From NCBI RefSeq assembly GCF_005869855.1, contig NZ_SZNH01000015.1, forward strand, positions 44,189 to 89,572: DNA of 45,384 nucleotides, given 5' to 3'. The notes under the pieces were generated by a model. That model was not told the origin of the DNA. It did no database searches and saw only the letters and a list, made by a program, of their open reading frames with translations. Positions 17,668-26,589 of this stretch are shown here, one piece after another. This stretch comes from Nostoc sp. PA-18-2419 (GTDB taxonomy: Bacteria; Cyanobacteriota; Cyanobacteriia; Cyanobacteriales; Nostocaceae). Position 1 is the first letter of the stretch. Each line of letters opens with the position of its first letter. The position numbers were made by a program, and so were the translations under genes.

Positions 17668-17780
17668 GTTATAGCTGTAGCCACACCCTTTAGGACAAAA
17701 TGACAAGCGTGAATGCTAGGAATAATAATAGTTCTACCTCCAGCAAGAACTGCCTTCTATCTCCTACCTCCTGCTATAAC
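17668..17780 (+). mobile_element. MITE-like element, copy 3 (intact 8-bp inverted ends)
   Basis: The best preserved copy: 113 bp bounded by perfect inverted repeats GTTATAGC (17668-17675) and GCTATAAC (17773-17780). The interior runs TGTAGCCACACCCTTTAGGA, then GTGAATGCTAGGAATAATAA and TAGTTCTACCT, ending in a CTCCTACCTCCT stutter. It shares these blocks in order with 212-307 (inverted) and 10412-10501. It has no open frame, so it would need a transposase in trans if mobile. Confidence 0.7.
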
Positions 17781-17795
17781 TTACTTTATTTGATT

Positions 17796-17846
17796 GTCAT
17801 TGGCCATTGGTTTTTAACAAAGGACAAATAACTAATGACCAATGAC
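17796..17846. terminator. Hairpin between convergent genes
   Basis: Arms GTCATTGGCCATTGG (17796-17810) and CTAATGACCAATGAC (17832-17846) pair with two exceptions, with a loop of about 21 bases. It lies between the stop of the O-methyltransferase gene and the stop of the phosphatase gene, one base from the latter, so it probably ends both transcripts. Confidence 0.6.
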
Positions 17847-19595
17847 TTATTTCAACTTAAATTCGTCAAACTTGACTACTTCTGAATTCGGCTTGCGAGT
17901 ATCAAAACGATAACTACTAATCGTACCTGTCCCTGTATCAAAGATACTAAAAACTGTAATCTCATTACTAGCAATATAAGGGATTGCTTTACCATCTTTA
18001 TCTAACAAAGGGGCAATTGTTGGCTGTATCGGTTCTAAACCATTAGGATCACCAAGCTGAACATAATCCTCTTGATAGCCAATTGGTACTTCTCGCTTTC
18101 TGTTACCCCAAGCAGCACCATAAGTATTACCAACATTAGATGTTTCTAAAAAGTGCATTCCAGTGTGACTAACAAAGCGATTCCATAAATGGGAATGTCC
18201 GTAAAATACCAATTGCACATTAGCTGCTTCTAGTAAAGGCACAACATCGCGGATAATATAATCTGCGTTTTTCGGATATTCGTAACGCACTGCTTTAATA
18301 TTATTATCGCGTTCAATTATTTGTATTGAATCTGTATAAGCAGGAACTATATTATCACCCAGAGTATGTGGTGGATGATGAAACATCACAACTTTGTGTT
18401 TTGCTTGTTTAAACTCCGGACTGTTGAGTTCTGCTTTTAACCAATTATACTGTTTGCTACCTTTAGCGATTGGCTCATAAATAACCTGTCCATAACCCCA
18501 ATTTTCTGGGTTATTCAAATCTTTTTCTGGTTCTTGATATCTGCCTTTTGCCTGTGTATCTAACTTGGGAGTCCGCCACATATTCGTAATGTATAGTACT
18601 ATGAGGCGTACATCACCAAAGCTAACTGCATAATATCTTTTTCCCCCGTTTTGACTTGTTGGTAGAGTAAAAATTTCTTCATAGGTAACAGTATTAAAAG
18701 AATTATCTCTCAGAGATTTTTCTGGATAAAATTTTTCGGCAACTACATGAGGAATAGTATCATCAAATTCATCATCTAAACTTCCAGTTCTGGCATATCG
18801 CCCCATCACTTCATGATTACCAATGCAAGTAAATATGGGTGCATGTTGAATTATTTGCCCACCAGTGTAGATTGTCTTAACACCGTCGTGACTCATTTGA
18901 TATTTAGCACGACCTTGTAAACCGGGAAACAACGCACCACCACTATTATCATCAAACCATTCCGAGGCGCGATCGCTAACATTGACCAAATCACCAGCAA
19001 ACCATACCCCATCAACTCGTCCAACTGTTTCTACTACCTTTTGCAGATTTGCAGATGTCATCGGCTTTAGTTGATGATCTGAGGTTAGCAGAATTTTTAA
19101 TGGTGTACCAGGTTTTGGCGTAGCTGCAAGGCTAAAAACATCACTGCTAGCAGTTTCGCCATCTTCTCGCATACTTGCAACGCGATAATTTATCCGCACA
19201 CCAGGAGTTAATCCAGTTACCTCAGCTTCATGTCGCCAAATGTCACGCTGGACAGGTTTTTGATAAACTTGGCTGTCTTGGGTTTGATTTGCAACTCTTG
19301 ATTTCTGGTCTTCACGTGTGCGACTGAGTTTAATTGTATTTGCCTTAGCGGTTTGTTTGAGATTTTCACCGTAGGAGACTATGTGTTGAGTACCAGCAAA
19401 CTCGGTAAACCAAACTACTCGCACTGAATTTTCAGTTGGCAGTTGCAAAAATGGATCGGTCAACAAATTAGGTGCTGATATCATATTTGTTTGCCTACAT
19501 GAATGCACGCTTACTAGAGTAAAGCATATAACAAGCAAAAGCATAGCCACTGAGGAGATTTTACGGCTGCTTAAGCGTTTAAGTATAAGTCGCAT
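17847..19595 (-). CDS. Purple-acid-phosphatase-like metallophosphoesterase, exported
   Basis: A 582-residue exported phosphoesterase. The N-terminus is a signal sequence with a possible lipobox (SVHSC), so it may be membrane-anchored in the periplasm. Residues about 45-165 form a fibronectin-III-like N-domain (LPTENSVRVVWFTEF), as in purple acid phosphatases. The catalytic domain follows with the five metal-ligand blocks in order: LLTSDHQL, WFAGDLVN, CIGNHEVMG, VVMFHHPPHT and VFYGHSHLW. Block I reads SDHQ, where GDxG or GDxH is usual; the Asp is kept. It probably hydrolyses phosphate esters outside the cytoplasm. No Pho box is evident upstream. Confidence 0.87.
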   Translation of the reverse strand: MRLILKRLSSRKISSVAMLLLVICFTLVSVHSCRQTNMISAPNLLTDPFLQLPTENSVRVVWFTEFAGTQHIVSYGENLKQTAKANTIKLSRTREDQKSRVANQTQDSQVYQKPVQRDIWRHEAEVTGLTPGVRINYRVASMREDGETASSDVFSLAATPKPGTPLKILLTSDHQLKPMTSANLQKVVETVGRVDGVWFAGDLVNVSDRASEWFDDNSGGALFPGLQGRAKYQMSHDGVKTIYTGGQIIQHAPIFTCIGNHEVMGRYARTGSLDDEFDDTIPHVVAEKFYPEKSLRDNSFNTVTYEEIFTLPTSQNGGKRYYAVSFGDVRLIVLYITNMWRTPKLDTQAKGRYQEPEKDLNNPENWGYGQVIYEPIAKGSKQYNWLKAELNSPEFKQAKHKVVMFHHPPHTLGDNIVPAYTDSIQIIERDNNIKAVRYEYPKNADYIIRDVVPLLEAANVQLVFYGHSHLWNRFVSHTGMHFLETSNVGNTYGAAWGNRKREVPIGYQEDYVQLGDPNGLEPIQPTIAPLLDKDGKAIPYIASNEITVFSIFDTGTGTISSYRFDTRKPNSEVVKFDEFKLK

Positions 19596-19808
19596 AGCAA
19601 TTTTTAGCAGAGTGTTCGCACGAACAGAATTTTATTTTTAGCCTTTTTTGCAGCTCTAGTCTAAAATTTATCTGATTGTTGATTTGATGTTTCCTTAGGA
19701 ATTAAAGGGACATTTAAAAACACAATCTGGAAATATCAACAGAGGCGATCGCAAACAAAGGACGCCTGACCTAACAAATAAGCCAGACTACTCGTTTAGC
19801 TACTCGTA

Positions 19809-20279
19809 TTAACCGACGATTTTCCGGCTAATTGCCTCTCCAATCTGCATCAGTGTTTCTTCTTCTTGCGGAGTAAATTCGTAAGGAACCAGCTTGGCAA
19901 TGCCTAAGATGCCATGCAATCTGCCATTCAGCATAAATGGCACTGCGATCGAGCCTTTCACCTTAGTTTCTTTTGCCGAAGGTCTAGCCACCCCAGATTC
20001 GTCAGTTTGCAGGTTACAAATCTGTACGGGTTGCTTGCGTTCGGCAGCGACACCGGCCATCCCTTTACCAATGGGAATTACTGTCATTTTAGGTAACAGG
20101 AATTCCGGAATGTCCTGGTGAGCCTTTAGGTGCAATAACTGGCTATCTTGCTCCAGGGTATGGATTGTGCCCGTAGAGCAGTCGAAAGCGGTCAGGATTT
20201 CGGTCAGCAGCCAATTCCAATCGATGGTAGACCCTTGGTCAGCTAAGGTATCAAAAATGGGCTTGGTATCTGAAGTCAT
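19809..20279 (-). CDS. GAF domain protein
   Basis: A stand-alone GAF domain of 156 residues. The segments LTAFDCSTGTIHTLEQD, VIPIGKGMAGVAAERKQPVQICNLQTDESG, KGSIAVPFMLNGRLHGILGIA and FTPQEEETLMQIGEAIS give the full alpha/beta GAF fold. GAF domains bind small ligands or redox cofactors; no effector domain is attached, so it may be a ligand sensor or fRMsr-like enzyme. Only two cysteines are present (FDCSTG, QICNL), and I cannot confirm the fRMsr active-site pattern. I prefer ATG 20279, since the longer frame starts with TTG 20315; neither has a clear ribosome binding site. Confidence 0.8.
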   Translation of the reverse strand: MTSDTKPIFDTLADQGSTIDWNWLLTEILTAFDCSTGTIHTLEQDSQLLHLKAHQDIPEFLLPKMTVIPIGKGMAGVAAERKQPVQICNLQTDESGVARPSAKETKVKGSIAVPFMLNGRLHGILGIAKLVPYEFTPQEEETLMQIGEAISRKIVG

Positions 20280-20613
20280 AGTGGTAACAAATGAAGTTAG
20301 ATCGTAAACGCGCAAAGTAATTAGGAAAATTCACTTGGCAGCGTCCACTTTGCCCATTTTTAGCATTTACTGTTAACCGATTGCCTTTGTTTACCCCCGC
20401 TATCGGGACATTTGGGATAAAAGGTAATTGGTAATTGCCAAGAGGTGAGCAGTTATGTTTTTGTTCCCCATTACCCATTACCCATTACCCATTCCCAACC
20501 CTCACAGATATCATAAGTATTCAACTGGACACGATATGAGACTACCAAGAAATATCCTAATTAAAAAATCTGCCAACCTTTTCAAAAGACTAGCAGATAT
20601 CCTTTATTATCAA
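20280..20613. other. Intergenic region with dispersed repeat
   Basis: About 330 bp between the GAF gene and the tRNA. It contains the inverted copy of the GATATCTGTGAGGGT repeat (20462-20540) and the GAF gene leader. No protein gene is supported: a forward frame that runs through here continues into the tRNA antisense and is spurious. Confidence 0.65.
20462..20540 (-). repeat. Dispersed repeat with GATATCTGTGAGGGT core, copy 2
   Basis: Inverted counterpart of 10267-10345. On the minus strand it reads CATATCGTGTCCAGTTGAAT, ACTTATGATATCTGTGAGGG, then several GGGTAAT units and GGGGAAC. It has one more GGGTAAT unit than copy 1. Confidence 0.8.
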
Positions 20614-20687
20614 TCGGAGCGGCGGGATTCGAACCCACGACCTCCACTACCCCAAAGTGGCGCGCTACCAAGCTGCGCTACGCCCCG
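20614..20687 (-). tRNA. tRNA-Pro, anticodon GGG
   Basis: The minus strand folds as a complete tRNA of 74 bases. The acceptor stem is CGGGGCG with CGCTCCG (one G-U pair) and discriminator A. The D arm contains AGCTTGGTA. The anticodon stem CCACT/AGTGG encloses the loop TTGGGGT, giving anticodon GGG for proline. The T arm is GTGGG-TTCGAAT-CCCGC. The CCA end is not encoded. It is a single-copy gene here without neighbouring tRNAs. Confidence 0.95.
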
Positions 20688-20800
20688 AATACTCAATTTT
20701 AGATTTTAGATTTTGGATTTTAGCAATTATAAATCTAAGAATCTATTTATTGACTTTTGCTACTATAGCATGAAAACAAGCAAAAATCTAGATTTGAGAT

Positions 20801-21166
20801 TTAAAAAACTTTGAGCATCCCAGTGGCTTGTAGTAAATCTGCAACAACAGAAGCATTCCATTTACCTTCTCCACATCGCCCCGTATTTAAGATGAAACGC
20901 AAACTATAGTCTTGGGGATAGCCTTCTACTTCCATCCATAATAAATCGCTTTCAGCTTCACAGGCAATTTTTTCCTCTTCCATTAATTCTGTTGCGAGTT
21001 GTTTCATGGTGTCTGCTAGCTGTGCCAGCAGACGGCAAAAATCATTCAACTCAGTTTCGGTTAACTCAATTGCCCAGTCATCTGTACCTATTAAACCTTT
21101 AAATTCAGGTGCATCGGGGTTCCAGCCAATCCGCCAACCAACTCCACTTTTGACAACGCGTTCCAT
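20801..21166 (-). CDS. DUF1818 family protein
   Basis: A 121-residue soluble protein of the DUF1818 family, found mostly in cyanobacteria and of unknown function although structures exist. Recognisable family features are the start RVVKSGVGWRIGWNP, the FKGLIGTDDWAIELTE segment, a central helix (DFCRLLAQLADTMKQLATEL), the strand DLLWMEVEGYP and the ending ASVVADLLQATGMLKVF. Its position downstream of rpoZ and the gene at 21237 on the same strand, with gaps of 70 and 123 bp, suggests a shared transcription unit, but this is an inference. Confidence 0.85.
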   Translation of the reverse strand: MERVVKSGVGWRIGWNPDAPEFKGLIGTDDWAIELTETELNDFCRLLAQLADTMKQLATELMEEEKIACEAESDLLWMEVEGYPQDYSLRFILNTGRCGEGKWNASVVADLLQATGMLKVF

Positions 21167-21236
21167 AATCTAGAGACGCAATTAATCGCGTCTGTACAAG
21201 AGGTTAGAACTTATTAATTTACAACTTAAAATCCTA

Positions 21237-21830
21237 TTATTTCAGTAATTCTGCACCTCCACCTTGGGGTGGCTGTGGGGTTGTCGGTCTAACAGGACTG
21301 GCTGTGGTGTTGGAGCGAGGGGCTGATGTAGTTTGGGAAGTAGGATTAAATATATTGACTAAAACTTGCACTAAGGTATTGCGCTGGCTGCGAGTCAGAT
21401 GAGCAATGGCAGCGCGATCGCCTTCCAAAGGATTTTTTCGTAATGCATCATTTCCTGGATAGCTAGTATCGTAGATAATTTCGTTTGCACCCAGGTAATC
21501 AGCTAAAGTTAATTTCCAATCCAAGCGATAATTTGGGGCACGCCCCTTGGTATAAATGTGATATCGAATCAAGCGATTTGCTAGGGTATTATTTTCGGCA
21601 ACTTTGCCATTTTCTTTGCTGATATACTTATTTTCGCGGGGAAAATCTGGCAATTTTTGGTAGACTACCTGCCAAACATCAGTAGGAGCAATTATCTGTG
21701 CCGTCCCGGGTTGGATAGCAGATAACCCTGCCAAAACAATTGAACCCACAATTAAGACAAACACTACTGCTGAGTACTGAGTTTTGAGTTGAGAAAGAAC
21801 TGATTTCAAGCGAAATTTGCTGTTTTTCAT
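21237..21830 (-). CDS. Conserved hypothetical protein with N-terminal membrane anchor
   Basis: A 197-residue protein. A basic N-terminus is followed by one hydrophobic helix (AVVFVLIVGSIVLAGLSAI) that acts as anchor or uncleaved signal. The globular part (about 45-160) includes DVWQVVYQKLPDFPRENKY, RLIRYHIYTKGRAPNYRLDW and LADYLGANEIIYD. The tail is rich in Thr, Pro and Ser and ends PQPPQGGGAELLK, likely disordered. It looks like a cyanobacteria-specific family; I do not know its function. It is located between rpoZ and the DUF1818 gene on the same strand. Confidence 0.75.
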   Translation of the reverse strand: MKNSKFRLKSVLSQLKTQYSAVVFVLIVGSIVLAGLSAIQPGTAQIIAPTDVWQVVYQKLPDFPRENKYISKENGKVAENNTLANRLIRYHIYTKGRAPNYRLDWKLTLADYLGANEIIYDTSYPGNDALRKNPLEGDRAAIAHLTRSQRNTLVQVLVNIFNPTSQTTSAPRSNTTASPVRPTTPQPPQGGGAELLK

Positions 21831-21953
21831 AGAACAAGATTTTGGGTGTTGCTGAGTGCAAATATGAATTTGCCTGATTCAGAATTCACAACTGAGAATT
21901 TAGAACTCTTAACTTTTAACTCAGCACTCATCACTCAGCACTCATGACTATTT

Positions 21954-22190
21954 TTAGAGTTCGCCAATAATTTCTGGCTGAGTCAATTCATCGGACATCT
22001 CGATAATTGCCCTTAACACTGGCTTCATCATTGCATCTTCGTTACTTTCAAAGTCTTCATAACGCCGACGCTTGGCACGATTCGCCACTTGAACCGTAAT
22101 GCGGTAACGATTTGAGGCTGCACTAATCAAATCCTCAGCACGATGCATAATCTGAGACTGAGTTGTCTCGAACTTAGAACGCTTTAGCAT
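21954..22190 (-). CDS. rpoZ: DNA-directed RNA polymerase omega subunit
   Basis: The omega subunit (78 residues) helps assemble the beta-prime subunit into RNA polymerase. The protein has the compact cyanobacterial form: the helix [20 protein letters not shown], the strand [12 protein letters not shown], then YEDFE, and the C-terminal helix [16 protein letters not shown]. The start ATG 22190 fits the family length. Downstream on the same strand lie the 21237 gene and the DUF1818 gene. The spacer to the next gene holds a stutter of ACTCAGCACTCAT-type repeats. Confidence 0.9.
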   Translation of the reverse strand: MLKRSKFETTQSQIMHRAEDLISAASNRYRITVQVANRAKRRRYEDFESNEDAMMKPVLRAIIEMSDELTQPEIIGEL

Positions 22191-22341
22191 AATCAGTGGT
22201 TCTTGGGGTCATTATCCAGTGTAACAGCACTAAATCACTCTGCTAGTGTCTATTCAATTGCCAGCAACCTTTCTGTTGATAGAGGCTAAGAGTATTTTAG
22301 TCACTTTATAAGTAACTTATAGTATTATGTAATGCACCCTC

Positions 22342-22761
22342 ATGGCTGACCTTGTGGAAACTGCGATCGCAGCAGGAAATTTCGATACACTGATAAAGGC
22401 TGTTAAAGCTGTAGACTTCATAGAAGTTCTCAAAAGTCCTGGTTCTTGGACACTTTTTGCACCTACTGACGAAGCTTTTGCTAATTTGCCAGAGGGAACT
22501 TTAGATTCGTTACTACAAGACATTCCCAAGCTCAAGAAAATTGTGGCGTATCATGTTGCCAGTGGAGATGTTAGGTCTGATGACTTGGTACAGATTAATG
22601 AAGCAGAGACGCTTGAAGGGTCAATTCTAGCTATTGAATCTGTCGATGGCAAAATCCAGGTGAATGGCGCCAATGTCATTAAAACAGACATTTTGGCCGA
22701 CAATGGCGTCATCCATATTATTGATGCAGTGTTAATGCCTGCAATGGTAGCAGGGAAGTAA
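22342..22761 (+). CDS. Fasciclin (FAS1) domain protein
   Basis: A single FAS1 domain (139 residues) without a signal peptide. The two conserved FAS1 boxes are visible: H1, SWTLFAPTDEAFANLP, and H2, DNGVIHIIDAVLMP, with the intervening YHVASG. FAS1 domains mediate adhesion and are usually extracellular; cytosol-type, signal-less copies like this are common in cyanobacteria and their role is unclear. The ATG lacks a good ribosome binding site. It is convergent with the GH13 gene. Confidence 0.9.
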   Translation: MADLVETAIAAGNFDTLIKAVKAVDFIEVLKSPGSWTLFAPTDEAFANLPEGTLDSLLQDIPKLKKIVAYHVASGDVRSDDLVQINEAETLEGSILAIESVDGKIQVNGANVIKTDILADNGVIHIIDAVLMPAMVAGK

Positions 22762-22871
22762 GGGCATGGGGAATAGAAAGAGGCAGGGGGCAGAGGGCAG
22801 AGGAAAAAACTTTTCTCCCCATCTCCCCTTATCCCCACAGGGTGCCCCATCTTCCCCATCTCCTCATATCG
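22762..22871. repeat. Purine-rich / C-rich low-complexity spacer
   Basis: A spacer between two convergent genes. It consists of a purine-rich run (AGAGGCAGGGGGCAGAGGGC) followed by a pyrimidine run (TTTTCTCCCCATCTCCCC), which can pair imperfectly as a shared terminator. Confidence 0.5.
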
Positions 22872-24344
22872 TTACTCCCTACTCCCTAGCCCCAAAATGC
22901 AACCACTTCGTTCGGGAATAGTTAACGACAACTGGGGAGTTTCTCCTTCAGTATTCCACTCAACTTCAGCACTACCATATAAGAGCTTGTTGGGTTGAGT
23001 ATGTAAACTAGCGATATCTACATTTGCTGTCGCCGAACTTGTCCCAGCGTTGACGCCAATTATCAATTCTTCTTGCTCCAAAGTTCGCGCGAAAATGTAA
23101 AGTTGTCCTTGAGCATAGAGGACTTGGTAATCACCTGTACGCAATGCTGGGTAAGTGTGGCGGAGGGCAATTAATTGCTGATGAGTATTGAAAATTTCTT
23201 GATTCCAGTTGGTCTGTAAAGGAAAACTACGACGTGAGTCTGGGTCTATGCCGCCAGGTAAGCCAACTTCATCACCATAGTAGATGCTGGAAGCACCAGG
23301 AAAGGTGAGTAATAGTAGAGTTGATAATTCTACACTAGGCACATCACCACCCGCAATGGTCATTAATCGGGCTGTATCGTGACTTGCCAACAAATTAAGT
23401 TGAGTCAGCTGAATTTCCCAAGGATAAAGTTCGAGTAATTCTTGAATTTTAGTGCCGTACTCAGCAGCGAATAAGGGTGGATAAGGTTTATAGTCGCGGC
23501 TTTGCACTTGTTCTAAGACTACGCGATCGCCAGCTGCAAAGGCAATTGTCGGCCCAGCAAACAGATAATTCATCACCCCGTCAAATTGCGTTCCATCCAA
23601 CCACTGGCGGGAATCTCCCCAGACTTCGCCGACAATGTAAGCTTCGGGATTGATTGCCTTAACGCGATCGCGAAATTCTTGCCAAAAACCAGGAGTTCTT
23701 ATTTCAAATGGTACATCCAATCGCCAACCATCAATGCCGAATTTAATCCAATGTTCGGCAATTTCCATAATGTATTCCCGCACTTCTGGGTTATCGTGGT
23801 TAAATTCTGGCAAGGCGCGATTTCCCGCCCAACCCACGTAGTTAGCAGGAAATTCCCCATTGTATGCTGAAACAGGCCAGCCTTCTACTTTGAACCAATT
23901 TACCCAAGGAGAATAGGGGCCATTCTCTAGAACGTCATGGAAAAAGAAAAAGCCCCGGCTAGAATGGTTGAATACCCCATCTAGAACAACTTTAATATTC
24001 CGTTGATGGGCTGCGTCGAGCAGTTCCTTAAAAGCCTCGTTACCCCCCAGCATTGGGTCAACTTGGTAATAATCGTGGGTATGATAGCGGTGGTTGCTGG
24101 CGGATTGAAAAATCGGTGTGAAATAAATCGCATTTATCCCCAGATCCTTGATGTAGTCTAAATCCTCCACAATACCCCATAAGTCACCGCCTTTATACCC
24201 TTGCAGTGTTGGCATAGCGTCCCAATCTTCCCAACGGGCTTCATGTAACAGGCGTTTACGTGGCTTTTTGCTTCTAGCAAAGCGGTCTGGAAAGATTTGG
24301 TAGAAAACAGCGTGCTTCACCCAGTCTGGTGTTTGAATTTGCAT
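22872..24344 (-). CDS. GH13 alpha-amylase family enzyme (neopullulanase/cyclomaltodextrinase-like)
   Basis: A glycoside hydrolase of 490 residues acting on alpha-1,4 (and perhaps alpha-1,6) glucans. The TIM-barrel motifs are present in order: region I DGVFNHSSRG, region II GWRLDVP (nucleophile Asp), region III GEVWGDS (acid/base Glu) and region IV LLASHDTARL (transition-state Asp). FYQIFPDRF at the start and YYGDEVGLPGG late in the barrel are typical of the neopullulanase/cyclomaltodextrinase group, but the usual N-terminal CBM34-like domain is missing. A C-terminal beta domain ends the protein. No signal peptide, so it probably acts in the cytoplasm, on glycogen-derived oligosaccharides. Confidence 0.9.
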   Translation of the reverse strand: MQIQTPDWVKHAVFYQIFPDRFARSKKPRKRLLHEARWEDWDAMPTLQGYKGGDLWGIVEDLDYIKDLGINAIYFTPIFQSASNHRYHTHDYYQVDPMLGGNEAFKELLDAAHQRNIKVVLDGVFNHSSRGFFFFHDVLENGPYSPWVNWFKVEGWPVSAYNGEFPANYVGWAGNRALPEFNHDNPEVREYIMEIAEHWIKFGIDGWRLDVPFEIRTPGFWQEFRDRVKAINPEAYIVGEVWGDSRQWLDGTQFDGVMNYLFAGPTIAFAAGDRVVLEQVQSRDYKPYPPLFAAEYGTKIQELLELYPWEIQLTQLNLLASHDTARLMTIAGGDVPSVELSTLLLLTFPGASSIYYGDEVGLPGGIDPDSRRSFPLQTNWNQEIFNTHQQLIALRHTYPALRTGDYQVLYAQGQLYIFARTLEQEELIIGVNAGTSSATANVDIASLHTQPNKLLYGSAEVEWNTEGETPQLSLTIPERSGCILGLGSRE

Positions 24345-24747
24345 GAATAACTCTCAGTGGCTTCAGAAGCGATCGTTGCAAATATTAGCTTCTTTATGAC
24401 TCTTACTTATGATAGAAAATTCGGCATGGGGCATTGGCTATGAAAAAATTATTCGTTATTTTTTTATTTACAATTTTTATGTGTTTGATAAGTGAATATT
24501 ATCAGTATCTATGATTTTTTGGTCAAAAATTATTCCCAAATTGATTAATTGTATTGATATAAATAATAAATATTAATAATTTTTCAATTAACTTTGTCCG
24601 TAATCACTCAGACAATTACTGGATTAATTTTATAGATTATGAGTTATATCCAGTTGCATTCAATCGAAGTCCTAAAAAAGGAAGTTAAGATTCAAAATAT
24701 CTTGACTTTTGACTCTTCGTTCCCAAAAAATTAAATTTGAGGCCAAA
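24345..24747. other. AT-rich divergent promoter region
   Basis: About 400 AT-rich bases between the divergent GH13 and subtilase genes. It must contain both promoters; I cannot point to specific boxes with confidence. No open frame resembles a protein. Confidence 0.55.
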
Positions 24748-26475
24748 ATGAGGTACGAAAAACTTTCTCCGGGATTACTTTTAGCATTTGAGGATTATCA
24801 AAACGAAGGAGAAGAAGCTTTAGTCACACATAGGCGATCGCTTGGTATTATTGCCCACAAAAGCACTGTTAAGCCGACTAAGAGCGTCGTTTTTATCTAC
24901 TGTGACCCCAATGCAGACTTGAGTCATCTATTACAATATAATATTGAAGTTAATCAAGATTCAGGTAGTGTCCGCACAGCTTTTTTACCAATAGATGCTT
25001 TAGATATTTTATCTGAAGAAGATGCAATCCAACGAATTAAACCATCACGTAAATTGTATTTGCGGATGGATGTTGCACCGGAAAAAGTCAAACTACCAGA
25101 GTTTAAAAATCAGAGTGGACTGACTGGCAAGGGTGTAATTGTTGGCATTATAGATAGTGGCATTGACCCGAAACACCCGGCTTTTGCTGGACGGATTTTA
25201 CACATTTGGGATCAAACCCTGCCAGGTCCAGGAGTAACAGAAGGCCCCTATGGGGCTGAATTTACCGCAGCACAACTGACAATTTCTCAGGATACTGACG
25301 GTCATGGTACCCACGTTGCTGGAATTGCCGCTGGTGCTGATGCTACCTATAGCGGCGTGGCACCAGAGGCGGAATTAGTTGTCGTCAGGTCAGACATGCA
25401 AGATGCCCACATTGCCGATGGCGTTCGTTACATTTTTCGAGTTGCTAAGGAATTGGGACGCCCAGCAGTAGTAAATCTGAGTTTGGGTGGACACGCTGAT
25501 GCTCATGACGGTAGCGATTCTTTATCAAAAGTTATTGATGCCGAAACCGGCCCTGGAAGAATTGTTTGCTGTGCTGCGGGTAACGAAGGAAGCATCAATA
25601 TTCATGGTCAAGCAACAATACCCAGTGGACGCACTCGTGGGATGCGCTTTAATGTTCCTCTGAATCAATTAGGCATAGTTTGGCTAAACGGTTGGTATTT
25701 CAAAGACAGTGAGTTAGAAGTGTCGCTACGGAGTCCCAACGGTTTTGTCACTCCCTTCCAAAAAATCATTACTGATGGCAATCCTACACAAGATTACCAG
25801 TTACCGGATGCACAGGTACAAATCGTCACACCAGGCCCGGATCAAATTAACGGCGACCATAACTTCTTTGTACAAATACGTGGTAATGGCCCTTCCCAAG
25901 TAATGGGAGGTATTTGGCAACTGCGCTTACGCAATGCTTCTGCAACTGACACACGTGTGGATGTGTGGACATTAGATGATATGTCATCAGTGTTTTTTAC
26001 AGGAAAAAGCATCAAGGATGCGCTAAAAATTGGTTCGCCGGGAGCCGCTAGCAGTGCCGTTACAGTTGCGGCTTACACTACAAAAGCTAAATATACAGAT
26101 ATTGATAACCAAGTGCGAGAAATCGGCTTAGATTTGGATACTATTTCCGAATTCAGTAGTGAAGGGCCTCTACGCAATGATGCCCAAAAGCCCGATATAG
26201 CTGCACCAGGAGCGATGATTGTTTCCACACTTTCTGCTGATGCCAATTCTGCTCGTTCATCAATGATTAATTCTAAATTTGTGGCAATGGCTGGTACGAG
26301 TATGGCAACACCTTTCGTGACTGGGTTAGTAGCACTATTGTTACAACGCAATCCTCAACTTGATCCAGCTACTTTGAAAGATTTGCTACGTAAAAATAGT
26401 GCGATTCCCAGAAAACCCGCAGGCACATTTGATGACAAATGGGGTTATGGACTGATTAATACTCTAAATCTGTAA
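24748..26475 (+). CDS. Subtilisin-family (S8) serine protease, no signal peptide
   Basis: A 575-residue subtilase. The catalytic triad is intact: Asp136 (VGIIDSGID), His186 (DTDGHGTHVAG) and Ser518 (AGTSMATP), with the oxyanion Asn in CAAGNEGS. A domain of about 150 residues is inserted between the oxyanion region and the Ser block. Residues about 45-110 (VVFIYCDPNADLSHLLQYNI, AFLPIDALDILSEEDAIQRI, KPSRKLYLRMD) look like the beta-alpha-beta prodomain of bacterial subtilases. No signal peptide is visible, so it is probably intracellular. ATG 24748 has GAGG five bases upstream; an upstream TTG (24709) has none. The next gene encodes a protein resembling the prodomain alone. Confidence 0.9.
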   Translation: MRYEKLSPGLLLAFEDYQNEGEEALVTHRRSLGIIAHKSTVKPTKSVVFIYCDPNADLSHLLQYNIEVNQDSGSVRTAFLPIDALDILSEEDAIQRIKPSRKLYLRMDVAPEKVKLPEFKNQSGLTGKGVIVGIIDSGIDPKHPAFAGRILHIWDQTLPGPGVTEGPYGAEFTAAQLTISQDTDGHGTHVAGIAAGADATYSGVAPEAELVVVRSDMQDAHIADGVRYIFRVAKELGRPAVVNLSLGGHADAHDGSDSLSKVIDAETGPGRIVCCAAGNEGSINIHGQATIPSGRTRGMRFNVPLNQLGIVWLNGWYFKDSELEVSLRSPNGFVTPFQKIITDGNPTQDYQLPDAQVQIVTPGPDQINGDHNFFVQIRGNGPSQVMGGIWQLRLRNASATDTRVDVWTLDDMSSVFFTGKSIKDALKIGSPGAASSAVTVAAYTTKAKYTDIDNQVREIGLDLDTISEFSSEGPLRNDAQKPDIAAPGAMIVSTLSADANSARSSMINSKFVAMAGTSMATPFVTGLVALLLQRNPQLDPATLKDLLRKNSAIPRKPAGTFDDKWGYGLINTLNL

Positions 26476-26589
26476 TTAGGCTGAAAAAGGTAGATATTAT
26501 TTCTGTACAAGGGTAGGCGATAAAAACCCATAAATTTGATAATTTAGGGTAGGCGAAAATTGCTTACCTTGTTTACTAAGGAATTGCCA

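Noticed and set aside
20455..20709. Forward gene of 84 residues
   Set aside because: It crosses the complete tRNA-Pro gene in antisense and a dispersed repeat; its protein-like end is an antisense reading of the tRNA.
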